From Prorocentrum cordatum (taxonomy: Eukaryota; Sar; Dinophyceae; Prorocentrales; Prorocentraceae), in assembly GCA_963575745.1 (NCBI GenBank), contig CAUYUJ010018726.1, positions 124,001 through 188,000 of the forward strand: a DNA stretch of 64,000 bases. The letters run 5' to 3'. Of the stretch, positions 1-8,814 are shown in pieces; within the stretch, counting starts at the first letter, position 1, and each line of letters starts with the position of its first letter. The position numbers and the translations under genes were made by a program. The notes beneath the pieces were generated by a model that was given only the letters and a program-made list of their open reading frames with translations, did not search any database and was not told where the DNA came from.

Positions 1-1
1 G

Positions 2-745
2 GCTGGCGACGCGCAGAAGAGGCATCGCACCGCCACTGACATCTGTGTGTCGAACTGGCGCAAGTCCGACTGTGCGCGGAGCCGCCGAGTCGCCCTCTAT
101 GCTGCTGCTCATCCTTCTGCAGCTGTCCAACGCGAGCGAGAAGAAGAAGCCGCTGAGCATCGTGCCCGCCGTCGCTGGTTGGCTGCTGATGGACCCATTC
201 GCGATGAAGACCGCTGGCTGCTTGAAGATACTGCGCGGGGCAGAGAGGGGCAGCAGCCTTCCGACGTGATCGAGGTGGACGCCATGCCTACATCGCTTGC
301 CGCGCCATGGGCCACTCTTCGCCGCCACCTTGCTCGTGAAACCCCGTCAAAGTTATGGCCTACGCTCAAGACGCTGGCGGGGGCCTGGACCATCAGCTAC
401 CGCATGCACGTCAACCCGCATAAGTTCCAATGCCTGCTTGGCTGCCCGTGCAGCGAGAGCAAGCTCAACATTGACGACATCGCACACTACCTCGCATGCC
501 CGCGATTGTGGTCGCACCTTTGCCAGCCTCAATGGTGAAATCCACGACGGCGAGAACGACATCAGGCACGCCATCGCGCGCATGGCGGTGGCCTTCAAGA
601 CGTGCAACTTCCTCCGCATCCAGAACCGCCAGACCTCATGCTTCCCGAGCTCCGCCACCGAGCTCAGGGTCGTGGACAACGTCGTCGACCAGTACAACAA
701 GAACGCTGCGGCCGTGTCCGCCTCGCGACGCGCCCTGAGGCTTCC
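2..745 (+). pseudogene. LINE A: 3' end of ORF2 (C-terminal zinc-knuckle region), 5' cut by the window edge
   Basis: This is the C-terminal tail of a non-LTR retrotransposon polyprotein, past the reverse transcriptase. Frame 2 is open from base 2 to 538. It carries a Cys/His cluster (CLLGCPC near 428, then HYLACPRLW near 487-512) that aligns with the tail of LINE B (HYLHCPVLW at about 6270-6296). The preceding part (LKTLAGAWTISYRMH) also matches LINE B (LKTIVGGWLISARLH). After codon 163 the reading continues in frame 3 to about 740 (NDIRHAIARMAVAFK), so there is a frameshift near 510-535. The two copies are clearly diverged, so they are different subfamilies. Recognition rests on the pairwise match and on the general C-terminal CCHC tail of LINEs. 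Confidence 0.7.
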
Positions 746-1223
746 TTCTTGCCTCGTGGGCGGCGCGGGGCCGCGCGGGCGCCCGTGGGAAGCTGGGCGA
801 ACGCTCTCTCAGGGGATCGTTCGCTCCTCTCCCCCGCCCGGTCTCACCGATACGATTTTGGAGTGCATTCGCACCGTTACGCATTAGCTTGTTATCGCAT
901 TGCGCTGTGCTCGATCTATCGGCGTGGCCGTTTGGGCCGTCGGGCGGGCTTTGAGACAACTTCTATGCACCCGCAGGGGCCGTTTCGTTCCCAATGGGTT
1001 CGTACCATTGACTCTTTCTGCTCCTGCCCGAGCCCGGGGCCACATCCAAACATCGGGGGCGTGGTTCGGCTCCCCGATTCCTGTCCTCCTCTCCTCCTCC
1101 TCCTTCCTTGCTCGTGGCTGCTTTCCGGCAGCGGCCATTATGTGTAGGTGTTGTTTGTGCGTCGATGGTTTATGATGGCTTCAGAGGCCCCTTTGAGGGC
1201 ACGGTGGATTTCGCTTAGGGGGA
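746..1223 (+). other. Non-coding stretch downstream of LINE A (probable 3' UTR)
   Basis: No convincing gene. Both strands give short open frames, but none has recognisable motifs. The stretch runs from the end of the LINE A tail to the start of a tetranucleotide microsatellite and is probably the LINE A 3' untranslated region. It does not match the LINE B 3' end. Confidence 0.4.
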
Positions 1224-1405
1224 ACATATATGCATACATACATACATACATACATGCATGCATGCATACATATATACGTACAAGCATACACACACAAACA
1301 CACATACAGACAGGAGACAGACATACGGTCACACAGACAGACAGACAAACAGGCAGACAGACATGCAGACAAACATACATACACACATACATGCATGTAG
1401 ACATG
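1224..1405. repeat. CATA/CATG/CAGA microsatellite tract, left flank of LINE B
   Basis: Tetranucleotide tract with an ordered structure: CATA repeats, three CATG units, CATACATATATACGTACAA, CA-rich sequence, CAGA repeats, then CATA/CATG. The same order and the same landmark GTACAA recur in the tract at 6596-6978. Confidence 0.9.
1389..1405 (+). repeat. Left copy of the putative target-site duplication of LINE B
   Basis: ACATGCATGTAGACATG lies directly against the spliced leader. The right copy at 6579-6595 differs at one base (T/C). Because it lies in CATG/CAGA repeat, chance similarity is more likely than in unique DNA. Confidence 0.65.
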
Positions 1406-1427
1406 TCCGTAGCCATTTTGGCTCAAG
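1406..1427 (+). other. Dinoflagellate spliced-leader sequence (22/22), genomic copy at the 5' end of LINE B
   Basis: TCCGTAGCCATTTTGGCTCA followed by AG matches the published DinoSL exon at all 22 positions (first base T is allowed). The next bases are GC, not the GT donor expected in an SL RNA gene, and coding sequence follows. It therefore reads as the leader of a retroposed trans-spliced mRNA rather than an SL RNA gene. Confidence 0.9.
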
Positions 1428-1564
1428 GCTATGAACCGCCCGACGACCGCGAGTCGGCCTCTGTCGGCGACTGATGAGCGCGCGGGGTCTCGCGCTTTGA
1501 GGCCAAAGACTCTTTCACCAATCGTGACCTGTGCTGCCCTTCTGGGCTCCAGCCCTCGGCGCCC

Positions 1565-2009
1565 ATGTTGCCCGCCCGCTTCACTCCTGCGGGTGGGATG
1601 CCCGATGGCGCTGCCTGTCGCTCTCGGCGGCCTGGCAAGGCTGGCAAAGCTACTGGTGGCTCTGGTGCTGGGCAACGTCGGCGAGGCAGCCCGCGGGGCG
1701 ACGATGCTCGCAGTCGCAGTGCAGGCACGGACGACCCCTTCCAGTCTGCTGGCGCCGACCCCTGGCGAGCTCGCGGGAGCGAGTGCCAGGGCACGGCCAC
1801 GCCGATCGCCGCCGCCCCCCCCGCGACCCCTCGGACACCTCGCAGCAGCGGCCGTGACAGAGCTCACTCTCGCCGCGCTCCTGGCTCTCCTCGGCCTGCT
1901 GTGGCTCCTGCTGCGGTGGCAGACGGGCCCGTTCTGCACTCGGAGCTGGAGGAGATCTTAGGGGGCTATGCGCGACTCCATCGTCGGCACTGTCACCGAG
2001 GCCAACAAC
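1565..2009 (+). pseudogene. LINE B ORF1, N-terminal part (frameshifted from the main ORF1)
   Basis: Frame 2 from ATG 1565 codes a basic, Pro/Ala/Ser-rich stretch (DDPFQSAGADPWRA, then APPATPRTPRSSGRDRAHSR) ending in SELEEIL. The main ORF1 is in frame 3. The two join naturally if the run of five G at 1961-1965 has one extra base: downstream frame 3 reads GAMRDSIVGTVTEANN, then a TAG at 2010-2012, then the ATG of the main ORF1. I infer one ORF1 protein of about 420 residues broken by one indel and one stop. A low-complexity basic N-terminus is common in LINE ORF1 proteins. No nucleic-acid-binding domain is recognised here. Confidence 0.5.
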
Positions 2010-2012
2010 TAG

Positions 2013-2828
2013 ATGTCCGCCAACATCGTCGCGACCGCCACAGCAGCCCCCCGCGTCTTCGGCGAGCGCCAGGCCGCCAAGAACGCGCAGATCGACCAGC
2101 ACCTGCAGGACCTCGACCGTGGCGTTTCTCGCATCCAGCGAGACCAGCAGGAGATGCGCGAGACCCTGGCGAAGCTGGAGAAGGTGGTCTCGGCGTGCGA
2201 GGCGGCGGCACCAGCCCTGCACCTCGGGGACGTCGCGGACTGGACCATGGAGCCCGACAAGTCCATCTTCGTCATCACGGCCAAGGAGGCGGTCACTTCG
2301 GAGGCGGTCCTTGCGAGTGTGCGCCCATGGTTGGCGGACACCGCCCTCGAGGACCAGCGCTGGTCGCTTGAAGGTGCGTCCCCTGGCCGCCGCCACATCC
2401 TCCGTGTGCACGGCGCTGAGGGCTTGGTTGCGCGCCGCGTCATCTCGGCTTTCCAGAAGCTCAAGAAGGATGATGTCTGGCGCCGCCTCACGGCGGCCTC
2501 CCTTGAGGGAGGCACTCAGGTGCCCATCTTCGTCGGCCTGGACAAGTCTCCCCAGGCCATCCGCCGCGAGATCCAGACGAAGCGCCTCCTCGAGCTCGCG
2601 CGGGACTCTGGAGTGGAAGGGCGCTGGCGGGCCAACCGTCACGCAGGCGTCGTCAGCGACGGCTCGCAGCCCGTCGTCAAACTGGTCGTGGGCGAGGCGG
2701 CTGAGGACCCGACTGTCCTTGAGTGGAACTATCGTTCTGTCCATGCTCGCAATCTCCCTCGCGACGCTATCAAGCAGTCATTCGACGAGATCTTCGGCTG
2801 CGCCGAGAGGATCCAGTGGGCGATTTAG
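2013..2828 (+). CDS. LINE B ORF1 protein (coiled coil plus C-terminal domain)
   Basis: 271 codons from ATG 2013. Residues about 20-70 (QIDQHLQDLDRGVSRIQRDQ, EMRETLAKLEKVV) are a heptad-like coiled coil, as expected for trimerising LINE ORF1 proteins. The rest is a mixed alpha/beta region (RRHILRVHGAEG, VPIFVGLDKSPQAI, PVVKLVVGE) that could be an RNA-binding fold, though I see no definite RRM or zinc knuckle. The stop at 2826-2828 sits just before ORF2 coding begins in frame 1, so the ORFs abut or overlap. Expected role: binding element RNA as a chaperone in the RNP. The assignment comes from position and coiled coil, not from a catalytic motif. Confidence 0.7.
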   Translation: MSANIVATATAAPRVFGERQAAKNAQIDQHLQDLDRGVSRIQRDQQEMRETLAKLEKVVSACEAAAPALHLGDVADWTMEPDKSIFVITAKEAVTSEAVLASVRPWLADTALEDQRWSLEGASPGRRHILRVHGAEGLVARRVISAFQKLKKDDVWRRLTAASLEGGTQVPIFVGLDKSPQAIRREIQTKRLLELARDSGVEGRWRANRHAGVVSDGSQPVVKLVVGEAAEDPTVLEWNYRSVHARNLPRDAIKQSFDEIFGCAERIQWAI

Positions 2829-5800
2829 CACTCGATTTGCACCTTGGCGCGATCCTGGCGAGTTCCGCGAGTGTGCGGCGATCGGGTCCTGGCACGCCCG
2901 TGCGCTTGTGCATCACGATGCTCCCACGCGAGACCGCAAGTTTCGTCACCTGCACTCGAACCTCGGGCAGGGCACAGCTATGTGCCTGCAGGAGGTCCAT
3001 GGTGATGCCATTGAGTTTATGCAAGAACTTCAACGCCATCATGTCTATGCCCAGGTCTTCATGAATTTCAGCAGCAGGCGTGACACTGGTGGAACTGCTA
3101 TTCTTCTGCCTGGGCGGTTCGCGGCTACAGATGCGCCCAGGTACTCTCACGAGATTATGGTTACTGGTCGGGTCCAGCGGCTCCGTGTATCAGGACCTGC
3201 ATCGGACTCCCCTTCTCCATCTCTCATTATCTACAACATCCACAACTTCGGCATGAGCGGCGATGAGATGACAAAGATCGAAGATCGGATTCGAGCTGAC
3301 CTCGCTATGGCCCAGTCGGCGCCGACGATGGTCACGCTCCTGCTGCTTGGCGACTTCAACATCTCGGCGGCGCCGCCCCTTCTGGTCCAAGCTCCCCTCA
3401 TCAACAAGGGCCTCGTGCGCATGGACGAGGCCGCGCCTCGGCCACTGGAGCGCCGCTGGAATGCTATATTCAGTGACTTCGTCGAACTTGACAATGAGCT
3501 CCCCACGCACTTCTGGCAAGTGGAGGGATCGCCCCCGAAGTTGTCGCAGATCGACAGAGCGTTCCTGGCTTCTCCTTCGTGGTTGGCAATACAGTGGCAC
3601 GTCACGCTCTCGACGCGGGATCTCCCAGAACGGCTGCATGAGATCGGCCTCAGTGACCACGCGCCGATTGTGGTTACCTTTGCTGGCCGGCCGCCGATGG
3701 ACAGCGAGACGCAGCCGATCCCGCGGCAAATCTTCAAGAGCCCCGAGTATGCGAGGCAATACCTGCTCCTGGCCCAGCATGTACCGTGGCACGTTCTTCA
3801 TCCTTATCAGCGGAGGCTAGAGCATAAGAGACTCATGCGGGAGGCAGCTCGACGCGTTCGTGACAGTATTTTCAAACATGGGGCACACGACAACGACTCG
3901 AAGCTGCTCGTCTTCCGCTCGATCGCCAGAGCGGTCTGGAGGGACGATCTCAAGCTGGCGGAGCGCCTGATTGCATCATCACCGCTCGCAGCCGAGCACC
4001 TGCTGATCACCAGCACCTCGGTCTCCCTCTCGAACCCCTCGGACTTCGCTGAGGCGTTCGCGGCCCAGCAGAACATCTACGGCGAACGTCGTCTCGCTGA
4101 TCTCGATCGGCGGGCTCAGGCGGCTCCTCCTGACGGCACTTCGTTTAAGCACATCAACGCCATGAGGCGTGCCACTCGACGGAGGGCAGCACTCTGGACT
4201 CCATTCAAGCGCACACTCAAACTTCAGGGACTGCGTCTTCCTGATTCTGGCGTCTCGCATGGCCTGGGACAGGGTGCGGAGAAGATCGTGAACGCCCAGG
4301 CGGACGTGTTCGAAGAGCTGCGCAAGCACTGGTCGCCGATATTTCAGCGTGATCTTCCTGAACACCCTCTTGCGCGACGCTACTTGGACGAGCATCCTGT
4401 GGTGATAGATGGCCTCGAGGACGTTCGTCTTCCTGACTCTCGCGATCTTCAGCGCGCGGCGCGCAGGGCTCGCGCTTCGGCACCAGGCCCAGACGGGCTG
4501 CCGTATGATGCTTGGAGCTGCTGTGGGTCGTCGCGGCCTCTGGAGGACCTGGCGCAGGTGGGTCTAGAGGTCGCGCAGGGCTTCCCGCCACCTCCTGACC
4601 TCAATGACCACCTGATGGTTTTCCTGCTCAAAGGTGCCGAGGCCGACGATCTTGCCTCGGGCCCGACTCGGACGCCATCCACGACGAGGCCTCTGGCTCT
4701 CAAGAACACGGACGTAAAGCTGCTGGCCGCCAGCGTGAACCATCTCATCAAGTTCGACATCGAGCGCCACTCCCCCCTCTCTCAGAGGGGATTCCTGCCT
4801 GGGCGCAACTTCCTGGACAACATTACCCTGCTCGACACCGCGGCTCGTCGGGTTGGCTTCTCCTCCACCAGGGACGAGCGCATGCCGATGATGGTCCTCT
4901 TCGACTTCGGCAACGCCTTCCCCTCCCTTGCCGTGTCCTTCCTGCGCGCGGTGCTGCTGCGGGCTGGCTTCCAGGGCGGCCTCTTCCAGCTCATCATGGG
5001 CATGCACTGGTTGCCGCAGGCCTTCGTGTCCTTGGAGGGCGAGCTACGCCGTTTCATGATGGTCACGGCGGGCATCGCTCAGGGCTGCCCGCTCTCAGGG
5101 TCCTTGTGGGCCGTAGCCATGAACCCCTTCGTGGCCCACGTGGAGGAGATCTTGGCGCACTGGGAGGCCTCCGTGGTGGGCGTCTGCGCCGACGATGTGG
5201 GCACGGTCCTGCAGGATTGCAGGCTTCTGCTCCGCCTTCGCAGGGTCTTCGCCGCGGCGCAGGCCTCAGCAGGCTTGGCCCCGAAGCCGGCCAAGTGCAA
5301 GGTGGTGCCCCTGAACGCCGCCTTCACCGAGGAGCTGGCGGCCAGCATCAAGGAGTGGCTCGCGCAGGAGCTGCCAGGCTGGGAGCAGATGGACGTGGTG
5401 CCGTTCGCCAAGTACCTCGGCTGCATCCTGGGTCCAGGCGCCACGATCGATGACGCGTGGCAGGAGGCGGGCGCCAAATGGATCCACCGCGTTCGCGACC
5501 TTGCCCGTGAGGGCGCGCCGGTGCACCTCACGACCGTGATCTACAACTCGCGCGTGCTGACGATCCTCAGCAACTTGATGCAGCTGGCGCCGCTGCCCCG
5601 CGCGCTGGTCAGGCGCGAGGCTTGGGCGTGGCGCAAGCTCTGGCACCTCCCGCCCCAGTCGCTCTCGCTGGCTGGGCTTCTGGGCATCGGGAGCTGGTCG
5701 GCATTGCGACCAGCCAGCATGCAGGTCCTCAGCTTGGCCACGCGAATGCGCACGGCCATGGGCGCTGTGACTAACTGGTTGACCTTGCACAAGACGCTGT

Positions 5801-6171
5801 ACGAGACCACGCTCGCCTTCGGCAGCCTGGCGGAGATGGGCTCTGGCTGGTGGTCGCCCGCGTTCTGGAAGACCAAGCCGATTGTGGTCCACCTGTCTGA
5901 GGCCAGCCAGGCCACCTTTCCACTGAAGGCTCATGCCTCGGCCGCCCGCACTGCCCTTGCTGCCCTCGCCGAAGCCTCGGGACAGGGGCACGTGAGGGTG
6001 CAGAGATCCCTTTCCTCCTCCTTACGCCTCTCCCTCTACCCCGACGTCCTCCACCTCACTCTCGCTAAACGTATGGCCTCTTGGGAGCTCCCATTTTCAG
6101 AATCGTTTTGGGATGCCCTCAGAGATCTCATTCGGAATGGGGCCCCCCAGCATGGCAGAGTGCGGTCCTAA
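2743..6171 (+). CDS. LINE B ORF2: AP-type endonuclease (EEP) plus reverse transcriptase
   Basis: Polyprotein for target-primed reverse transcription. The frame is open from 2119, but before about 2740 it is a shadow of ORF1; ATG 2743 is a guess. The endonuclease lies at 2870-3690: LQEVH (catalytic E, 2992), YNIHN, LLLGDFNI (D at 3352, N at 3358), SQIDRAF and LSDHAPI (3649-3669). The usual Asn in the first motif is His (SWHARAL, 2893). Reverse transcriptase at about 4450-5330: motif 0 APGPDGLPYDAW, LSQRGFLPGRN, motif A FDFGNAFPS (D at 4903), motif B GIAQGCPLSG, motif C CADD (D at 5191 and 5194). All three catalytic Asp are present. A long C-terminal region follows to 6171, where a frameshift at about 6139-6148 separates the zinc-knuckle tail. 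Confidence 0.88.
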   Translation: MLAISLATLSSSHSTRSSAAPRGSSGRFSTRFAPWRDPGEFRECAAIGSWHARALVHHDAPTRDRKFRHLHSNLGQGTAMCLQEVHGDAIEFMQELQRHHVYAQVFMNFSSRRDTGGTAILLPGRFAATDAPRYSHEIMVTGRVQRLRVSGPASDSPSPSLIIYNIHNFGMSGDEMTKIEDRIRADLAMAQSAPTMVTLLLLGDFNISAAPPLLVQAPLINKGLVRMDEAAPRPLERRWNAIFSDFVELDNELPTHFWQVEGSPPKLSQIDRAFLASPSWLAIQWHVTLSTRDLPERLHEIGLSDHAPIVVTFAGRPPMDSETQPIPRQIFKSPEYARQYLLLAQHVPWHVLHPYQRRLEHKRLMREAARRVRDSIFKHGAHDNDSKLLVFRSIARAVWRDDLKLAERLIASSPLAAEHLLITSTSVSLSNPSDFAEAFAAQQNIYGERRLADLDRRAQAAPPDGTSFKHINAMRRATRRRAALWTPFKRTLKLQGLRLPDSGVSHGLGQGAEKIVNAQADVFEELRKHWSPIFQRDLPEHPLARRYLDEHPVVIDGLEDVRLPDSRDLQRAARRARASAPGPDGLPYDAWSCCGSSRPLEDLAQVGLEVAQGFPPPPDLNDHLMVFLLKGAEADDLASGPTRTPSTTRPLALKNTDVKLLAASVNHLIKFDIERHSPLSQRGFLPGRNFLDNITLLDTAARRVGFSSTRDERMPMMVLFDFGNAFPSLAVSFLRAVLLRAGFQGGLFQLIMGMHWLPQAFVSLEGELRRFMMVTAGIAQGCPLSGSLWAVAMNPFVAHVEEILAHWEASVVGVCADDVGTVLQDCRLLLRLRRVFAAAQASAGLAPKPAKCKVVPLNAAFTEELAASIKEWLAQELPGWEQMDVVPFAKYLGCILGPGATIDDAWQEAGAKWIHRVRDLAREGAPVHLTTVIYNSRVLTILSNLMQLAPLPRALVRREAWAWRKLWHLPPQSLSLAGLLGIGSWSALRPASMQVLSLATRMRTAMGAVTNWLTLHKTLYETTLAFGSLAEMGSGWWSPAFWKTKPIVVHLSEASQATFPLKAHASAARTALAALAEASGQGHVRVQRSLSSSLRLSLYPDVLHLTLAKRMASWELPFSESFWDALRDLIRNGAPQHGRVRS

Positions 6172-6512
6172 AGACGATTGTAGGAGGTTGGCTCATTAGC
6201 GCGCGTTTGCACTCGTCAGAGATTGGCATGTGTAGATTCGAGTGTGCTCAGTGCCGTGACGACATGCTGCACTATCTTCATTGCCCAGTTTTGTGGAGGC
6301 TTGTATGCCATCCCGATTCGCCTCCCGACTGTCCCTCTACGCGACTTGGGCTCGATGGTCACCCTACGCCTGAGATCGTCGAGAGGATTGTGCGGGCTTA
6401 CCATATATATATAATGTTGTGCGTACCGCCCCCGACCCTGGCCCCCTCGACAATGAGGAGGCTCTCGGGAGGCATCGCTACAATATACGGCGTGCTGCCC
6501 AGGTCCTTGTAG
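6144..6512 (+). pseudogene. LINE B ORF2 C-terminal tail with CCHC knuckle, out of frame
   Basis: Continuation of ORF2 in frame 3 after an indel in GGGGCCCCCC (6139-6148). It reads AWQSAVLKTIVGGWLISARL and then a knuckle CAQC-x5-H-x3-C (HYLHCPVLW), matching the LINE A tail. Frame 3 stays open to 6512. A single base change in the homopolymer would join it to ORF2, so this is either a recent inactivating indel or a sequencing error. Confidence 0.7.
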
Positions 6513-6578
6513 AGCACTCTCGAGCGCCCTTCTAGGTCTGTCTGGCGGGACCCGTCTGGACTCCTCTGGGTACGAGTG

Positions 6579-6595
6579 ACATGCATGCAGACATG
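6579..6595 (+). repeat. Right copy of the putative target-site duplication of LINE B
   Basis: ACATGCATGCAGACATG, 16/17 identical to 1389-1405. The element sequence immediately before it ends GGGTACGAGTG. Confidence 0.65.
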
Positions 6596-6718
6596 CGTAT
6601 ATCCAGAGACACAGGCATGCATGCATGCCTACATACAGGTATACTTACACATACATACATACATACATACATGCATGCATGCATACATTTATACGTACAA
6701 CAATACACGCACAAGCAC

Positions 6719-6783
<65 letters not shown>

Positions 6784-6978
6784 TGCACAGGCAGACCGAC
6801 ATACATACATGCATGCGTATATACATACACGCATACATGCATGCATGCCTGCATGCATGCATACCTACTTACACACATGCATACATACATACATACATAC
6901 ATACGTACATACATGCATACATGCATACAAACATGCAGACACACATACATGCATGCATACATACACACACATACATAC
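6596..6978. repeat. CATA/CATG/CAGA microsatellite tract, right flank of LINE B
   Basis: Same ordered structure as 1224-1405, including CATG triplets and TATACGTACAA, followed here by about 16 uninterrupted CAGA units (6720-6782). The open frames across it are repeat artefacts. Confidence 0.92.
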
Positions 6979-6984
6979 CGCGCT

Positions 6985-8800
6985 TCGTGTAGGGGGGAAT
7001 CGAACCTTCGAAAACGCCATAATATTCCATGCCCACTCCAAGCCTCAAGCGTCCATTCTGGGGTTGGGCTCGCCTTGGCGTATTCTCGGGCCGCCCGCGG
7101 GACGTATCTTGGCGGTCTTGGAGGACTGGAAGACAGCCTTTGACGGATGCCACCCCCAACGAAGAATTTGCGAATCGAAATGCGACGACGTAGGGATTGG
7201 GGCCGCACATGGAGCAATCTTGGACGCTATGTTTGGGGGCTGGGTATCTCTTTGCAGGAGCAGTGCGATCTCATAGTAATGCGTCAGGCCGGCTCACGCG
7301 GGCCCATGCCACGCGAGATGGCGACTGATTTACCAAGAGCGATGGCTCGAATACAGTCAGGACGGTGATCTAAGGACCACTGCAGGGTTCGCTCTTCCTT
7401 AGGTATTTCCGTGGTTGTTCCTCTAGCGCTCTTCGTGCCCCAGGTGCTTCCAGGGCCACAAAAAGGGGTTCCTCCCCGATCTAGCGTTCCTTCAGGTAGT
7501 GTCTCAACTGTATGGATTACCTTGTGGTTTGACTTCCAGACGGTCACTACCACTGGTGTTCTGAAGGGGTGCAGCCGGGAGTCTTAGGCGCGCTGTCCAG
7601 GAATTGGACGCGTCCCTCTCTTGATACGCGGGCTTCACATACGCCTGCGTTTAGGCAGGTGCACCGCCGTGTGCAATTTTAGCTGCGCCTGTGCAGCACA
7701 GTGCCTTTATCTTTCCACTCCTGCCTCGAGACGGCTTGCCTGTGGGTGGACGGTGACAGTGCGAGGCTCGCTCGCCGTAGACCTTCATTATCAGTACCAG
7801 TGCGCTAGTCGCCAGGACGAGCCAGCTGAGCTGGAGAAGCGGTTCGTCTAGGGCTCCAGGGGGTGTTGGGGGCGCAGTCACACTCCGTCGACCGCGGCCA
7901 CGAGCAACGACCGAAGGAGATGGAGCATTTGACGCTGGTTCAGTTCGAGTGTGATGGCCACGCGACGAGCGCAGTACCGACCGCGGACGGTACCTGCGGG
8001 TGATTCGAGGGCGAGCCCTTCTTCAGCAGCGGCTGTGCGGCGGAGTCGGCGCATGGGCGAGGCCGAGTTGCACGGGCAAGACGAAGGGTCCCGACGCTGT
8101 GAACGGCGCCTGCGGTGAAGGCGAGGATGGGCGCAGCGAACACCGCGTGCTGGATATCGGGGAGTCGTCACCGCGTCAAGGCCGAGTGGGCCAGGCGATG
8201 CGGCGAACGCCGCCGCGGCCGTGGGCGGCGCCTCCGCTGCGTATGGACCAGAGCTTCGAGGCGGATTCAGCCGAGGCGATGAGAAGTCTCCCTGGGAGCC
8301 CCCCCGAAAAAAAAACATGATGCCCTCGAATCCTCGATCCTCGAGGTCCGAACCTCGAAGTCCCCTCTCGCTCGCCGCGCCCCGGTTGGCGCCCCTCGCC
8401 CGCCCGCCCCCTCCCCACCCGCCCCCCCGGCACCGGACCGTTCCGCTGGCGGACCGCGTCGCCCGAAGCGGTGCTCAGGGGCCTCGGGGCGCAGTGGTTC
8501 AAAGATGAAGCCCCGAGGGATGGGGCCCTGAGGATAGGAGGTGGATTACAAGCCGAAGCTTTACTGCTTGAGGTTCACGTCTGGGCCTCACCTGGGCACG
8601 AGTCCTGCCTGGAGCCCAGGCCGCAGCACTGGAGTCGTGGACTTTGTCCTGAGCGCATTGCCCGCTTGCGGTCCCCCTTCCTGGGCCGCCCTCTCTTCTC
8701 CTCCCGCCTCCTTGGTGCCAATTTGCCGTTCCGCATCCCGTTCTGGGCCGCCACGCGGTGAGCGACCGCCAGCGCCGCAGCAACGAAAAGTTGGAGGAAC
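6985..8800. other. Gene-free stretch
   Basis: Only short overlapping open frames on both strands, none with recognisable domains. A short GC-rich low-complexity patch lies at about 8370-8440. I see no promoter, RNA gene or repeat worth naming. Confidence 0.4.
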
Positions 8801-8814
8801 AAGAGGCCATGATC

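Larger units (their letters stand above)
1406..6578 (+). mobile_element. LINE B: full-length-looking non-LTR retrotransposon starting with the dinoflagellate spliced leader
   Basis: The element is 5173 bp: spliced leader, about 140-nt leader, ORF1, ORF2 (endonuclease plus reverse transcriptase) and a CCHC tail. It is flanked by a 17-bp direct repeat with one mismatch (1389-1405, 6579-6595). The 3' end has no poly(A) or simple-repeat tail of its own if the direct repeat marks the boundary. Target-primed reverse transcription of a trans-spliced mRNA would give exactly this arrangement: the first base of the leader joined to the target duplication. Three defects are visible: a frame change at a G-run near 1960, a TAG at 2010-2012, and a frame change at a G/C run near 6139-6148. 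Otherwise the long ORF2 is intact. Confidence 0.8.

Noticed and set aside
1406-1427. SL RNA gene
   Set aside because: The leader is followed by GC rather than a GT donor, and by a LINE, with no intron-like SL RNA body. A retroposed leader fits better.
1181-1939. 252-codon minus-strand ORF
   Set aside because: It spans the microsatellite, the spliced leader and the antisense of LINE B ORF1. The Cys/Tyr/Met-rich part is repeat translation and the rest is a shadow.
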